This document shows, one piece after another, positions 17,263-26,047 of a DNA stretch of 64,000 bases. The notes under the pieces are model-generated. The model saw only the letters and a program-made list of their open reading frames with translations. It was not told the origin of the DNA and did no database searches. A program made the translations under genes and the position numbers. The first letter of the stretch is position 1, and every line of letters begins with the position of its first letter. Source of the stretch: Planctomycetia bacterium (lineage in GTDB: Bacteria > Planctomycetota > Phycisphaerae > UBA1845 > UTPLA1); assembly GCA_015075745.1 (NCBI GenBank), contig JABTTW010000001.1, forward strand, positions 682,001-746,000. Direction: 5' to 3'.

Positions 17263-19839
17263 TCAGGCCCCGGTGATCCAGTTCTTGATGTCCTGGTAAG
17301 TCACCAGGATGAACACCGTGGCGATCAGGGCGATGCCCACAAGCTGCGTGGCCACTTGCGTCTTGATGCTCACCGGCTCGCCGCGAATCTTCTCCAGCAC
17401 CAGAAACAGAAACAGCCCGCCGTCCACGATCGGCATCGGCAGGAAGTTGATCACCGCGAGGTTCGCCGAGATCAGCGCCAGGTACCACAACAAATCGACC
17501 GCCCCGCTCTGAGCGATCGCCCCGCCGTGGCGAATCATCCCCACCGGCCCGCTGACTTTGCTCAGCCCCACCTGCCGCGTGAAGATCATGTGCTTCAGCG
17601 CCAAAACCGTCTGCAGTGTCGCGTCGTACGCCTGCTGAAATCCAATGCCGACCGCGGCGATGGGGTTTGTCACCCGGTTCCGCTCGACCAGTTGATAACA
17701 GATAAACGGCTCGGTGTAGAAGACACGCTGCAGCCACGGATCGATGTTGTCCTCGGCGACGGCGTATTCCCCCTGCACGCCGGCCCCCTCGCGCGTCACA
17801 TACTCAACCGAAACGGTGCGCCCGACCATCCCGGAAAATGCGGCGCGAATGGCCCGCCAATCCGGCAGCGCCAGTTCGTGCGACTCACCGTCGGCCCCCT
17901 TGATGGCGAATGACGACTTCCCGTCGATCTTCACGATCCGTGCGCCCGGCGGAATGTCCAGCGCGGCCGTCACGCACATCGGCACGTTGAACTTCGCCGT
18001 CTTGATCTCGTCCACCACGCGGTAGGTCAGCTCCACCGTCTTGCCGGCCGAGTCTTCAAAGATGCGCGACAGCTCGCTCCAACTCGACAGCGGCTTGCCG
18101 TCGCACGAGACAAGCGCCGCGCCGGCGGGAATGCCCGCGGCCTTCGCAGGCGTCGGTCGACCGTCCGCCCGATTCACGACCGCGGCGACGATCAGATGCT
18201 CGTCATCCATCGGCGCCAGCGTCGCGTCAATCGTCGGCGGCGACCCGCTGCCGAACAGCGAGAACGGCGCCTTGGGCACCAGCGGATCGAGCTTGTGGAT
18301 ATCCACGGATTCGAGCCACTTGCGCATCGCGTCGGAAGTCTTCATCGAGGCGACGTGCTGTGCGAGCTTCTCGCGATCGGCCTGGCTAAGACCTGCCTCA
18401 GCCGCCTTGGACTCGATGAGCCCGGCCGCCTCGGACACCGACGTCAGCGCCGCGGCGATAAACGCCTCACGATGAGCCACGCAGAATCGAACAATCGCCG
18501 CGCTGAGCTCGCCGTTGGCGTCATACGGTCGCGAAACCTCCAGCGCGATTTGCTCGCCCGCGCCGGCCTCAATCGTCTTCTTCACCGTGGCATAATCGGG
18601 ATAGGCCTGCGATCCCAGCTTGGCGATCACGTCACCCTGACGAACGCCGGCCAGCGCAAACGACTTGTTCTCATCCGGATGCAGCACGCGCACGCGCGGG
18701 ACAAAGCCCAGCAGCGACCCGGTCCCCAGTTCGGCGGGATTCTCCGGCACCACGGTCCACAGCGCCCGGGCGGTGATATGCACGGGCTTGCTCTCGACCT
18801 TCAGGTCGCTTTTCAGCAGGTCCTGCATCGAGAGCTTCTCCGGCTCGTCGGGCCGGTTGACGATCAGCTCGACCGGCGCGCCCCGCGCGCCGACGATCAC
18901 CCTGCGAAACTCGCCGAGGTCCTTGCACGGCCGCGCCACGCCGTTTTCAACCACGGCATATAGTTCGTCCGCCTGATGAAGTTCATTTGGGCCCGGCTCG
19001 GAACCGCCGCGCAGCGACGGCAGCCACGCGCGCAGATTCATGCCCGGACTGACGCCGATCTGCCGCGTCTCCTGATTCTCATTGAAAGCGGGAAGAACCG
19101 TCGGCTTCGGCGTAACGGGCTTACCGTCGCGAAGCACATCGAGCACGAGCTCCTCGCCCTGATCGGAGAGCATGATCGCCGCGCTGAGTTCGCCGAAGCT
19201 CTTCACTTCCTTGTCGTTGACCGCGGTAATCCGATCGCCGGTTTGCAGACCGGCCCCGGCCGCGGGCGAACCGGGAAGCACCGTGCCGACCACGGAGGGC
19301 CACTGGGGCCTGCCGACCATGACGACGATGCCGAACGCGACAGCGGCGAAGATGAGGTTCATGATGACGCCGGCGGAGATGATGACCATCCGCTGGCCGA
19401 TTGATTTGTTGGTGAACGAGTCGGGATTCTCCTTCACCTTCAGCTCGCCGGACTTGTCGACGACGAAGTCCTCCTGACCGAGCATCTTCACATACCCGCC
19501 GAACGGCAGAACATTAAACGAATAGCGAGTCTCGCCCCGCGTAAAACCAAGCAGCTCCTTGCCGAAGCCGATGGCAAACCGCTCGACACGAACACCGGCC
19601 CACTTGGCCGCCACGAAATGACCCAGCTCGTGTACAAAGATGACCAGCGAGAATCCGAGAATCAGCAGAATGTAAGACCAAGCCGTCGAAGCCCACTCCG
19701 GCATCGCCCCCACCGCCATCAGCAGAAGCGGCGTACTCACGGCAAAGAGAGTCATCCGCGCCCCGCGCGAACCCCGTACCCACGATCCCATCGCGGCGCG
19801 CAGGCACGGAAGGGCAAAGCGATGCGCTTCGGCCTTCAT
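17263..19839 (-). CDS. rseP: RseP-like site-2 protease with multiple PDZ domains
   Basis: Intramembrane zinc protease (M50B) of about 858 residues from ATG 19839, roughly twice the length of E. coli RseP. The zinc motif HELGH sits in FSLVIFVHELGHFVAAKWAG, and the second active-site segment NFLPMPIVDGGLFLFLVLEKI (Asp ligand) is near the C-terminus. Between them are at least three PDZ-like modules (GSPAAGAGLQTGDRITAVND, ALAGVRQGDVIAKLG, AAGIPAGAALVSCDGKPLSSW) plus a helical insert. It likely cleaves anti-sigma factors or signal-peptide remnants. Alternative starts are 19926, inside a 9-bp repeat tract, and 19755. It follows dxr on the same strand, as in many bacteria (dxr-rseP pair). Confidence 0.9.
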   Translation of the reverse strand: MKAEAHRFALPCLRAAMGSWVRGSRGARMTLFAVSTPLLLMAVGAMPEWASTAWSYILLILGFSLVIFVHELGHFVAAKWAGVRVERFAIGFGKELLGFTRGETRYSFNVLPFGGYVKMLGQEDFVVDKSGELKVKENPDSFTNKSIGQRMVIISAGVIMNLIFAAVAFGIVVMVGRPQWPSVVGTVLPGSPAAGAGLQTGDRITAVNDKEVKSFGELSAAIMLSDQGEELVLDVLRDGKPVTPKPTVLPAFNENQETRQIGVSPGMNLRAWLPSLRGGSEPGPNELHQADELYAVVENGVARPCKDLGEFRRVIVGARGAPVELIVNRPDEPEKLSMQDLLKSDLKVESKPVHITARALWTVVPENPAELGTGSLLGFVPRVRVLHPDENKSFALAGVRQGDVIAKLGSQAYPDYATVKKTIEAGAGEQIALEVSRPYDANGELSAAIVRFCVAHREAFIAAALTSVSEAAGLIESKAAEAGLSQADREKLAQHVASMKTSDAMRKWLESVDIHKLDPLVPKAPFSLFGSGSPPTIDATLAPMDDEHLIVAAVVNRADGRPTPAKAAGIPAGAALVSCDGKPLSSWSELSRIFEDSAGKTVELTYRVVDEIKTAKFNVPMCVTAALDIPPGARIVKIDGKSSFAIKGADGESHELALPDWRAIRAAFSGMVGRTVSVEYVTREGAGVQGEYAVAEDNIDPWLQRVFYTEPFICYQLVERNRVTNPIAAVGIGFQQAYDATLQTVLALKHMIFTRQVGLSKVSGPVGMIRHGGAIAQSGAVDLLWYLALISANLAVINFLPMPIVDGGLFLFLVLEKIRGEPVSIKTQVATQLVGIALIATVFILVTYQDIKNWITGA

Positions 19840-19911
19840 TTCGACGTTTCGACCTTTCGACGTTTCGCCGTTTCGCCGTTTCGACGCTTCGACGTTTCGA
19901 CGTTTCAACTC
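19840..19911. repeat. 9-bp tandem repeat tract (TTCGACGTT-like)
   Basis: About eight imperfect copies of TTCGACGTT/TTCGCCGTT on the plus strand. It sits exactly between the dxr stop region and ATG 19839 of rseP and overlaps the last codons of dxr. A short copy of the same motif (AAACGTCGAAACGTCG) recurs at about 54045-54062. Confidence 0.75.
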
Positions 19912-21071
19912 TTCGCCGCGCAACATTCGTTAACCTCTTTCCTGGCCCAGCCGTCGATCCGCATCAGCGCATCGATGCTCGGCAGGTCTTCAAAGCGATG
20001 ACGTCGAAGGACGTCCTCAGTAACGGAAGCAATATCCAGAAAGCCGATCTTCCCTTCGCGGAAGAGCGCCACCGCCGCCTCATTGGCCGCGTTCATGGCC
20101 GCCCCGGCCGTCCCGCCGAGCCGCGCCACCTCGTGCCCCAGACGCAGCGACGGAAATCGCTCCAAATCCGGCGGCTCGAAGTGCATCCGCTCCAGTCGCG
20201 AGAAATCCATCCGATCGCCGCAGCCCGCCAGCCGCCGAGGGTACGTCATCGCATACTGAATGGGCGTCCGCATATCCGGACGGCCCATCTGGGCGACGAT
20301 CGACCCGTCGTGGAACGCGACCATCGAATGAATGATCGACTCGGGATGAATCACGACTTCAATACGATCCGGCTCGATATCAAACAACCACTTGGCCTCG
20401 ATCACCTCAAGGGCCTTATTCATCATCGTAGCGCTGTCGATCGTGATTTTGGGACCCATCGCCCACGTCGGGTGACGCATGGCGTCCTCGACCGACGCGG
20501 TCCGCATTTGCTCCAGCGGCCACGTCCGAAATGGTCCCCCCGATGCCGTCAGGAAGATGCGCTCGACCTCATCCATCTTTCCCGAGTGCAGCGACTGGAA
20601 AACCGCAGAGTGCTCGCTGTCGACCGGCAGCAGCTTCGCCCCGCTCTTCCTGGCCGCGGAAACCATCAGCTCCCCGGCGACAACCAGCGACTCCTTGTTG
20701 GCAAGGCCGACCGTCACCCCGCGCTCGACCGCCGCCAGCGTCGCAGGCAAACCCGCCACCCCGACGATGGATGACAAAACGAAATCGACGTCCAGCTCTT
20801 TCACCAGCCGAACCAGCGAATCGGCCCCGGTCCACACCTGCGTGTGCGAGTGTTCCTCGCGCAATCGACGGGCCAGATGCTCCGCCGCGTCCGACTCCGT
20901 CAGCACCACGGCCTTCGGCTTATGACGCGCCACCTGCCGGGCCATCTTCTCCCAGCTGCGCAGACCCGCGAGCCCGACAATCTCAAATTCGCCGGGCAGA
21001 CTCTCCGCCACGGCAAGGGCATTGCAACCGATGGACCCGGTGGAACCGAGAATGATGACCCGCTTGGGCAT
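19905..21071 (-). CDS. dxr: 1-deoxy-D-xylulose-5-phosphate reductoisomerase
   Basis: Cytosolic NADPH enzyme of 388 residues in the MEP isoprenoid pathway. The nucleotide-binding start is RVIILGSTGSIGCNALAV. Other family motifs are GLANKESLVVAGELM, LPVDSEHSAVFQSLHSG (metal and substrate loop), LTASGGPF, HPTWAMGPKITIDSATMMNKALEVIEAKWLF and HPESIIHSMVAFHDGSIVAQMG. Length matches the family (about 390-400). It is transcribed with rseP downstream; its final codons run into the 9-bp repeat tract. Confidence 0.97.
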   Translation of the reverse strand: MPKRVIILGSTGSIGCNALAVAESLPGEFEIVGLAGLRSWEKMARQVARHKPKAVVLTESDAAEHLARRLREEHSHTQVWTGADSLVRLVKELDVDFVLSSIVGVAGLPATLAAVERGVTVGLANKESLVVAGELMVSAARKSGAKLLPVDSEHSAVFQSLHSGKMDEVERIFLTASGGPFRTWPLEQMRTASVEDAMRHPTWAMGPKITIDSATMMNKALEVIEAKWLFDIEPDRIEVVIHPESIIHSMVAFHDGSIVAQMGRPDMRTPIQYAMTYPRRLAGCGDRMDFSRLERMHFEPPDLERFPSLRLGHEVARLGGTAGAAMNAANEAAVALFREGKIGFLDIASVTEDVLRRHRFEDLPSIDALMRIDGWARKEVNECCAAKS

Positions 21072-21157
21072 GGCGTGATCTTACTGGCCAGATGAGCAGT
21101 TGAAAACGCGGCGGCATTGGCTCACGGATCGAACACCGTAATACGATCCGGGGGCGG

Positions 21158-21163
21158 TATAAT
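21158..21163 (+). promoter_or_regulatory. perfect TATAAT box 6 bases before a GTG start
   Basis: TATAAT at 21158-21163 with the GTG start at 21170. A transcript starting 6-8 bases after the box would be leaderless or nearly so. No good -35 box is seen, so this may be chance. Confidence 0.3.
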
Positions 21164-21169
21164 CCATCC

Positions 21170-22417
21170 GTGGTCGACCCATCCTCCATTCAATCCGCCC
21201 CCCGCCAGTCCCGCCTGCACGTCATCGGCGTCTTCATCCTCTTCCTCGTCGCCCTGCAACTCTCCATCGGCCATCGTGTGCGACTCACCCAGTGGCACGT
21301 CCAGAGCCAGTCCAATTCCGCCCTCGACGAGGCCGTCGCCTGGAAAGATGGCCGCCTCCACATCACCGAAAACACCTACGAGGTCGCTCGCGTCGGCGAA
21401 CACCGCTACAACGTCGTCGGCCTCGCCTTCGTCCTCATCTCACTCGTCGGCACAACCCTGACGGAGTTAGGCGGCGGCCCCAAGGGCACCTTCCACGCGC
21501 CGTTCTATGTCCTGTTTGTCGCCATGCCCCTCGTCGTCGCCGCGTTCGCCACCTTTCGCGAGGCAACTCGTTCAACCGTCTGGGGCGCGGTGCTCGCCGG
21601 TTATCTCTTCGTCGGCACCAGTCTGCTTCCTGTGCTGGAGCAATGCCGCGGCGCCGCCCAGGGCGGCAGCATCTACTTCATCAACCACGCCCTCGCCGTC
21701 ACCGGCCTGCTCATCATGTGCGCCGACCTGCTCGGCCCCCGAAAGATCTGGCCCGCCCTCATCGGTCTGGCACTCGCCGCCTGGTCGCGCCAGTTGACCG
21801 TGCTCTACGCCCTGCCGCTTCTGTGGATCGCCTGGCGAACAGGCGCAGCCGCCTCGAGCAAACGACCCATGAGAACCGCCGTGGTCGGCGTGCTGCTCAT
21901 CGCCCTGTTCCCCATGACGCTCAACTACCTGAAATTCGGGAACCCCTTCGACACCGGCTACTCGCGCATCTACGAAGGCCGGACCGACCCCATCGGCCGT
22001 CGCGGTCAGGAGCAGCTCTTCGGCCTGCGCTACCTCGCCCATAACGCCTGGGCCATGAACGCCGAGATCCCCTCGTTCGACATCCGCCGCGGCGCGGTGC
22101 AACCCGTCATCGCCGGACGCGACGGCGCTTCCATCTGGTTCACCACCCCCCTCCTCCTCGCCATCTTCGTCACCCTCCGCAAATGGTGGGCCGATGCCAC
22201 CTGCAGGGCACTCGTCCTCGGTTCGCTCCCCGTCATCGCCGGCCTCCTGCTCTACCACGTCACCGGCTCCAACGACGCCGGCCACTTCCGCTACGCCCTC
22301 GACTTCATTCCCGTCTGGTTCATCGTCATCGCCCCGTTCACCGTCTCCCCGCGCGGCCGGCGATGGACCCTCGCCTGCCTCGCCTTCAGCGCCACCTACT
22401 TCAGCCTGCTTCCCTAG
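21170..22417 (+). CDS. multi-pass membrane protein, possibly a GT-C type glycosyltransferase
   Basis: Protein of 415 residues with an N-terminal helix (LHVIGVFILFLVALQLSIGH), a short periplasmic loop, and about eight further hydrophobic segments separated by short loops. The layout (loop after helix 1, then paired helices and basic loops) resembles GT-C membrane glycosyltransferases or O-antigen-type polymer enzymes, but I see no diagnostic DxD/ExD in the first loop. The start GTG 21170 is read from the frame and a GGGGGCGG stretch upstream. It is divergent from dxr. Function not assigned. Confidence 0.55.
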   Translation: MVDPSSIQSAPRQSRLHVIGVFILFLVALQLSIGHRVRLTQWHVQSQSNSALDEAVAWKDGRLHITENTYEVARVGEHRYNVVGLAFVLISLVGTTLTELGGGPKGTFHAPFYVLFVAMPLVVAAFATFREATRSTVWGAVLAGYLFVGTSLLPVLEQCRGAAQGGSIYFINHALAVTGLLIMCADLLGPRKIWPALIGLALAAWSRQLTVLYALPLLWIAWRTGAAASSKRPMRTAVVGVLLIALFPMTLNYLKFGNPFDTGYSRIYEGRTDPIGRRGQEQLFGLRYLAHNAWAMNAEIPSFDIRRGAVQPVIAGRDGASIWFTTPLLLAIFVTLRKWWADATCRALVLGSLPVIAGLLLYHVTGSNDAGHFRYALDFIPVWFIVIAPFTVSPRGRRWTLACLAFSATYFSLLP

Positions 22418-22453
22418 GCCGCGTTGCGATTAATGTTGATTTCGAAATGACGT

Positions 22454-24271
22454 CTACCGAAGTGGATCAATCGGTCGCAGCGCCCCGACCGCCGACTCAA
22501 CCGCCGACCGAATCGCCCCATCCTCGATCAGCATGCGCATGGCCCGAATGTCCTCTGCCAGGACCCGGTCCTCGCAAAGCGGCCCGACAACCCCGCGAAT
22601 GCATGCCAGCGCCGCGGCACTCCCCGTGGACAATCCCTTCCCAAACGCCGCCCGCGCCGTTGCAAACGCCTCAGCCGTTACCGTCCCGCCGTCGGATGGA
22701 GTCGACCGCAGTCGAATTCGCCAGTCCAGCGCCTGCGCCGCCGCCATCAGCTCAATCGCCAGCGTGCTCTGCGTGTTGGTCAGCACCGTGCGCACCTTGC
22801 GCGCCGCGATCGACGCCATGGCCACATGATCCTCGTAGTTCGCCGAGGTCGGGATCGAATCCACGCTCGCCGGATGCGCCAGCACTTTATTCTCAGATAC
22901 CAGACCCGCCGCGCAGTATTGCGCGATCATGAATCCCGAATGCACGCCGGGGTTCGCGGTCAGGCTCGCCGGCAGCCCCCGGTTGTGATGCTTGTCGAGC
23001 AGCATCTGCGTCCGCCGTTCCGAGACGTTCGCCAACTCCGCGACCGCAATCGCCAGAAAATCGGCCGCCAACCCGACCGGCTGCCCGTGAAAGTTCCCCG
23101 CCGAGTACGCCCGGCCGTCCACGTTCGGATGCGTCGCGCCCGAGTTTCCGCGCGTCATGTCGCACGGCCCCGTCTCATCCGGAAAAAAGAGCGGGTTGTC
23201 CGTCGCCGCGTTGATCTCCGCGAGCGCCGCCATCTTGGCATACGCGATGGCGTCGCGACTCGCCCCGTGAACCTGCGGCGCGCAGCGGACGGAATAGACG
23301 TCCTGCACCTCTTCGCTCAGATCGACCAGCTTCCCCTCCGTCAGCACCTGCAGAATATTCGCCGCGCTGTCCGCCTGACCGCGCATGTTCCGCACCCGAT
23401 GCACCTTCTCATCCAGCGCCCGCGTACGCCCGCAGACTGACTCCAGCGTCATCGCCGCCGCCACGTCCGCCGTGTTCGCCAGCTCCGTCGCGTCGTGCAC
23501 CGCCAGCGCCAGCCCCGCCGCCGAGAACGCCGCCCCGTTCGTCAGTGAAAGCCCGTCCTTGTAACTCGGCTTGGGAATCCGCCAGTCGTCGCCATGCTTG
23601 AGTCGCCCGGCCATCGTCTCGCGAAGCCGAGTCGCCGAAAGCGCCTCGCCCCGGCTCCGCCGTACATCCTCACGACTCGCCGCAACATAAAACCGCCCGG
23701 CCGTCTCCTCCTCCAGCATCACCACAAACAAATGCGCCAACGGACAAAGATCGCCGCTCGACCCGACCGACCCGCGCGTCGGCACCAGCGGAATCACCCC
23801 CGCGTTGATCATGTCGCGTACAAAAAACGCCATCTCCGGCCGCACCCCGGAATGACCCTTCAAGAAAGTGTTGAGCCGGATCACCAGCGCCGCCCGAACC
23901 ACCTCCGCCGGAAAATAATTGCCGAAGTCGTCGCGATCCGTCGTGTCGCCCACCCCGGAAGAATGACTGCGCAGAATGTTCGCCTGCAATTCGCCGAAAT
24001 GATCGGGATCGACCGGGATCGTCTTGAACTCCCCGAACCCCGTTGTGATGCCGTAGACATGCGGCAATTCATCGCCGCGCTTCCCCGCCGCGTACGCCTC
24101 CCGATAGCGGCCGACGATCGTCTCAATTTCCTGATGACAGCGCTCGACCCGCTTCATCGCCTTGGCACAGCACGTCACCCGCACCGCCGGATCGCGCGCT
24201 GCCGCCGCCAGCGCCTCGATCGACAGGTCACTGCCGGTAAGCTCAACCTGTGATGGATGGCCGGCCGCCAT
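22454..24271 (-). CDS. hutH: histidine/aromatic amino acid ammonia-lyase
   Basis: MIO-family lyase of 605 residues, about 95 longer than typical HutH. ATG 24271 follows AGAGGAG. The N-terminal motif HVYGITTGFGEF (residues 71-82) carries the catalytic Tyr. The prosthetic-group triad lies in RGSVGSSGDLCPLAHL, where the usual Ala-Ser-Gly is Ser-Ser-Gly (171-173). QVHGASRDAIAY and YSAGNFHGQPVGLAADF are other family segments. It removes ammonia from histidine (to urocanate) or another aromatic amino acid. It lies 21 bases downstream of hisS and near tRNA-His on the same strand, which favours a histidine role, but no hutU/hutI genes are present. Confidence 0.8.
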   Translation of the reverse strand: MAAGHPSQVELTGSDLSIEALAAAARDPAVRVTCCAKAMKRVERCHQEIETIVGRYREAYAAGKRGDELPHVYGITTGFGEFKTIPVDPDHFGELQANILRSHSSGVGDTTDRDDFGNYFPAEVVRAALVIRLNTFLKGHSGVRPEMAFFVRDMINAGVIPLVPTRGSVGSSGDLCPLAHLFVVMLEEETAGRFYVAASREDVRRSRGEALSATRLRETMAGRLKHGDDWRIPKPSYKDGLSLTNGAAFSAAGLALAVHDATELANTADVAAAMTLESVCGRTRALDEKVHRVRNMRGQADSAANILQVLTEGKLVDLSEEVQDVYSVRCAPQVHGASRDAIAYAKMAALAEINAATDNPLFFPDETGPCDMTRGNSGATHPNVDGRAYSAGNFHGQPVGLAADFLAIAVAELANVSERRTQMLLDKHHNRGLPASLTANPGVHSGFMIAQYCAAGLVSENKVLAHPASVDSIPTSANYEDHVAMASIAARKVRTVLTNTQSTLAIELMAAAQALDWRIRLRSTPSDGGTVTAEAFATARAAFGKGLSTGSAAALACIRGVVGPLCEDRVLAEDIRAMRMLIEDGAIRSAVESAVGALRPIDPLR

Positions 24272-24292
24272 GCCGCATTGCTCCTCTGGAAG

Positions 24293-25798
24293 TTATGACT
24301 GAGATTCCTGCAACATGGCCCGCGCCGCTTCAATCAGGTCGCCGCGCGGCGCCTCGATCTGCCCCGGACGCTCGCTGACCCACTGCGCACGGTCGCTGAT
24401 CTTCGCGGCGGACTCCTTCCCCTTGCCCATGTTCTTCAGCGTCACCGTCCCTCGCGCCTTCTCGTCGCCGCCGCACACGACCACGACCGGAATCTCGATC
24501 TGGTCCGCATATTTGAATTGCTTGCCGATTCCCTTCTTCGAGCCCAGGTACATTTCCGTCGGGATACCCGCCCGCCGAAGCTCATACGTCATCGCCAGGT
24601 AGTCGTCGATCATCGCCTCATCGAGCACCGCCACCAGCACCTGCGCCGTCGACTTCCGCATTGGCGCCCGGCCCAGATGAACCAGCGCCGCCAGCAGTCG
24701 ATCCACCCCGATCGACGCCCCCGTCGCCGGCACCTTCTCGCCGAGAAAGCGCATCACCAGCTCGTCATACCGACCGCCGCCCATCACCGACCCGAACTGC
24801 GGCGCATCCAGGAGAATCGCCTCAAACACCGGCCCCGTGTAATAAGCCAGCCCCCGCGCCACGCTCAGATCAAGCGTCACCCGATCGTCCCCATAGCCCA
24901 GGTTGGCAAGCTGCCGCGACATCCGCCCTAGTAAATCGATCTCCTCCTGCGCACCCGGCACCTTGCTGAACAGCTCCGTGAGTTGCCGAAGCACGTCATC
25001 GCGCCGGTCGCCCCGAATCGCAATGAACTGCTCAATGCGGTCCGCCTGCTCATTCGACAAGCCCAGCCCCGAGATCCAGTCGCCCGACTTATCCTTGTAG
25101 CCCGTCGTCAGTTCGCGGCGCACACCCTCGAGTTGAATCTTGTCCAGCTTGTCCAGCACCCGAAAGACGTCCGAGCCGACCCGCGCGATCTCCTCGTTCG
25201 CCGTCGCCTCAACCGGTCCGCCGCGCCTGCTGACAAACGTGTCCGGCACCTCGGCATACTTCAGCAGAAGGTTCAGCACCCGCCTGCTGGAGAATCGCAC
25301 CTGGTACGCCCCGACGTCGAGCGCCGTCAGCGTGTCGCACATCGCCGAGATGATCTCGACGTCCGCCAGAAACGACTCAACCCCCACCGAGTCAATGTCG
25401 AATTGAATGAACTCGCGAAACCGCCCCCGGTCAGGCTTGTCCGCCCGCCACACCGGCGACACCTGATACCGCCGAAACGGCCGCGGCAACTCGCGATACT
25501 GCGAAACCACCCGCGCCAGCGGCACCGTCAGATCAAAGCGCAGCCCCAGCCGCTCGCCCGCGTCTTTCTCGCGAGGGTCATCTGGATTGCGTACATGAAA
25601 AATTGAAGAGCTGGATTCCTCGCCGCCGCTGCCCGTCAGCACGTCGAGGTATTCCACCGCCGGCGTTCCCAGCGGCACAAACCCATAGCTCTCATAGACC
25701 CCGCGGATCGTGTCGATCAGCCACTGGCGCGCGGCCATCTCCTGCGGCAATAAATCGCGCAGGCCGCGAAACAGACGGGCAGAATTCCTCTCCGACAC
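24293..25798 (-). CDS. hisS: histidyl-tRNA synthetase (non-canonical, alpha-proteobacterial-like motif 2)
   Basis: Class II synthetase of 501 residues charging tRNA-His. The start is GTG 25798, preceded by GGAGG; the upstream part of the open frame runs into the tRNA-His gene and is not coding. Catalytic pieces: motif 1 region (FRGLRDLLPQEMA... FVPLGTPAVEYLDVLTG), motif 2 PVWRADKPDRGRFREFIQFDIDSVG, His-binding RGLAYYTGPVFEA, motif 3 GASIGVDRLLAAL, and an anticodon-binding C-terminal domain. Motif 2 (RGRFREF-Q-D-D) differs from the usual bacterial KGRYRQFHQ and resembles the alpha-proteobacterial/eukaryotic type. The neighbouring tRNA-His lacks G-1 and C73, which fits this enzyme type. Confidence 0.95.
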   Translation of the reverse strand: MSERNSARLFRGLRDLLPQEMAARQWLIDTIRGVYESYGFVPLGTPAVEYLDVLTGSGGEESSSSIFHVRNPDDPREKDAGERLGLRFDLTVPLARVVSQYRELPRPFRRYQVSPVWRADKPDRGRFREFIQFDIDSVGVESFLADVEIISAMCDTLTALDVGAYQVRFSSRRVLNLLLKYAEVPDTFVSRRGGPVEATANEEIARVGSDVFRVLDKLDKIQLEGVRRELTTGYKDKSGDWISGLGLSNEQADRIEQFIAIRGDRRDDVLRQLTELFSKVPGAQEEIDLLGRMSRQLANLGYGDDRVTLDLSVARGLAYYTGPVFEAILLDAPQFGSVMGGGRYDELVMRFLGEKVPATGASIGVDRLLAALVHLGRAPMRKSTAQVLVAVLDEAMIDDYLAMTYELRRAGIPTEMYLGSKKGIGKQFKYADQIEIPVVVVCGGDEKARGTVTLKNMGKGKESAAKISDRAQWVSERPGQIEAPRGDLIEAARAMLQESQS

Positions 25799-25845
25799 GA
25801 AACCTCCATGAATCCTGGGAGGGGCCTGATCGGCCGCTAAGTGAC

Positions 25846-25919
25846 TACCGGTGCCCGGACTCGAACCGGAGACCTTCTGATCCACAATCAGACGCTCTAA
25901 CCAACTGAGCTACACCGGC
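25846..25919 (-). tRNA. tRNA-His (anticodon GTG), no encoded G-1, A73
   Basis: 74-nt cloverleaf. The acceptor GCCGGTG pairs with CACCGGT (G1 with U72 as a wobble). The D arm is GCTC/GAGC, the anticodon stem TCTGA/TCAGA with loop TTGTGGA, and the T arm TCCGG-TTCGAGT-CCGGG. The base before G1 is C and the discriminator is A, so the G-1:C73 identity pair of ordinary bacterial tRNA-His is absent. CCA is not encoded. It lies 48 bases upstream of hisS on the same strand. Confidence 0.92.
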
Positions 25920-26047
25920 GTAAAACCAGCTCCCGCCCACTGGGCCCATCAAAGCCCTCAGGCAGGACGCTTTATCTTAGCAAAGTTCATCCCCGTGTCG
26001 ACCAATGGCCCACCGGCACGATCCAACCAATCGAACCGCGCCCCGCC

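Noticed and set aside
25799-25885. Extended N-terminus for HisRS from 25885
   Set aside because: This stretch is the 3' half of tRNA-His in another frame plus spacer; the GGAGG-preceded GTG at 25798 is the better start.
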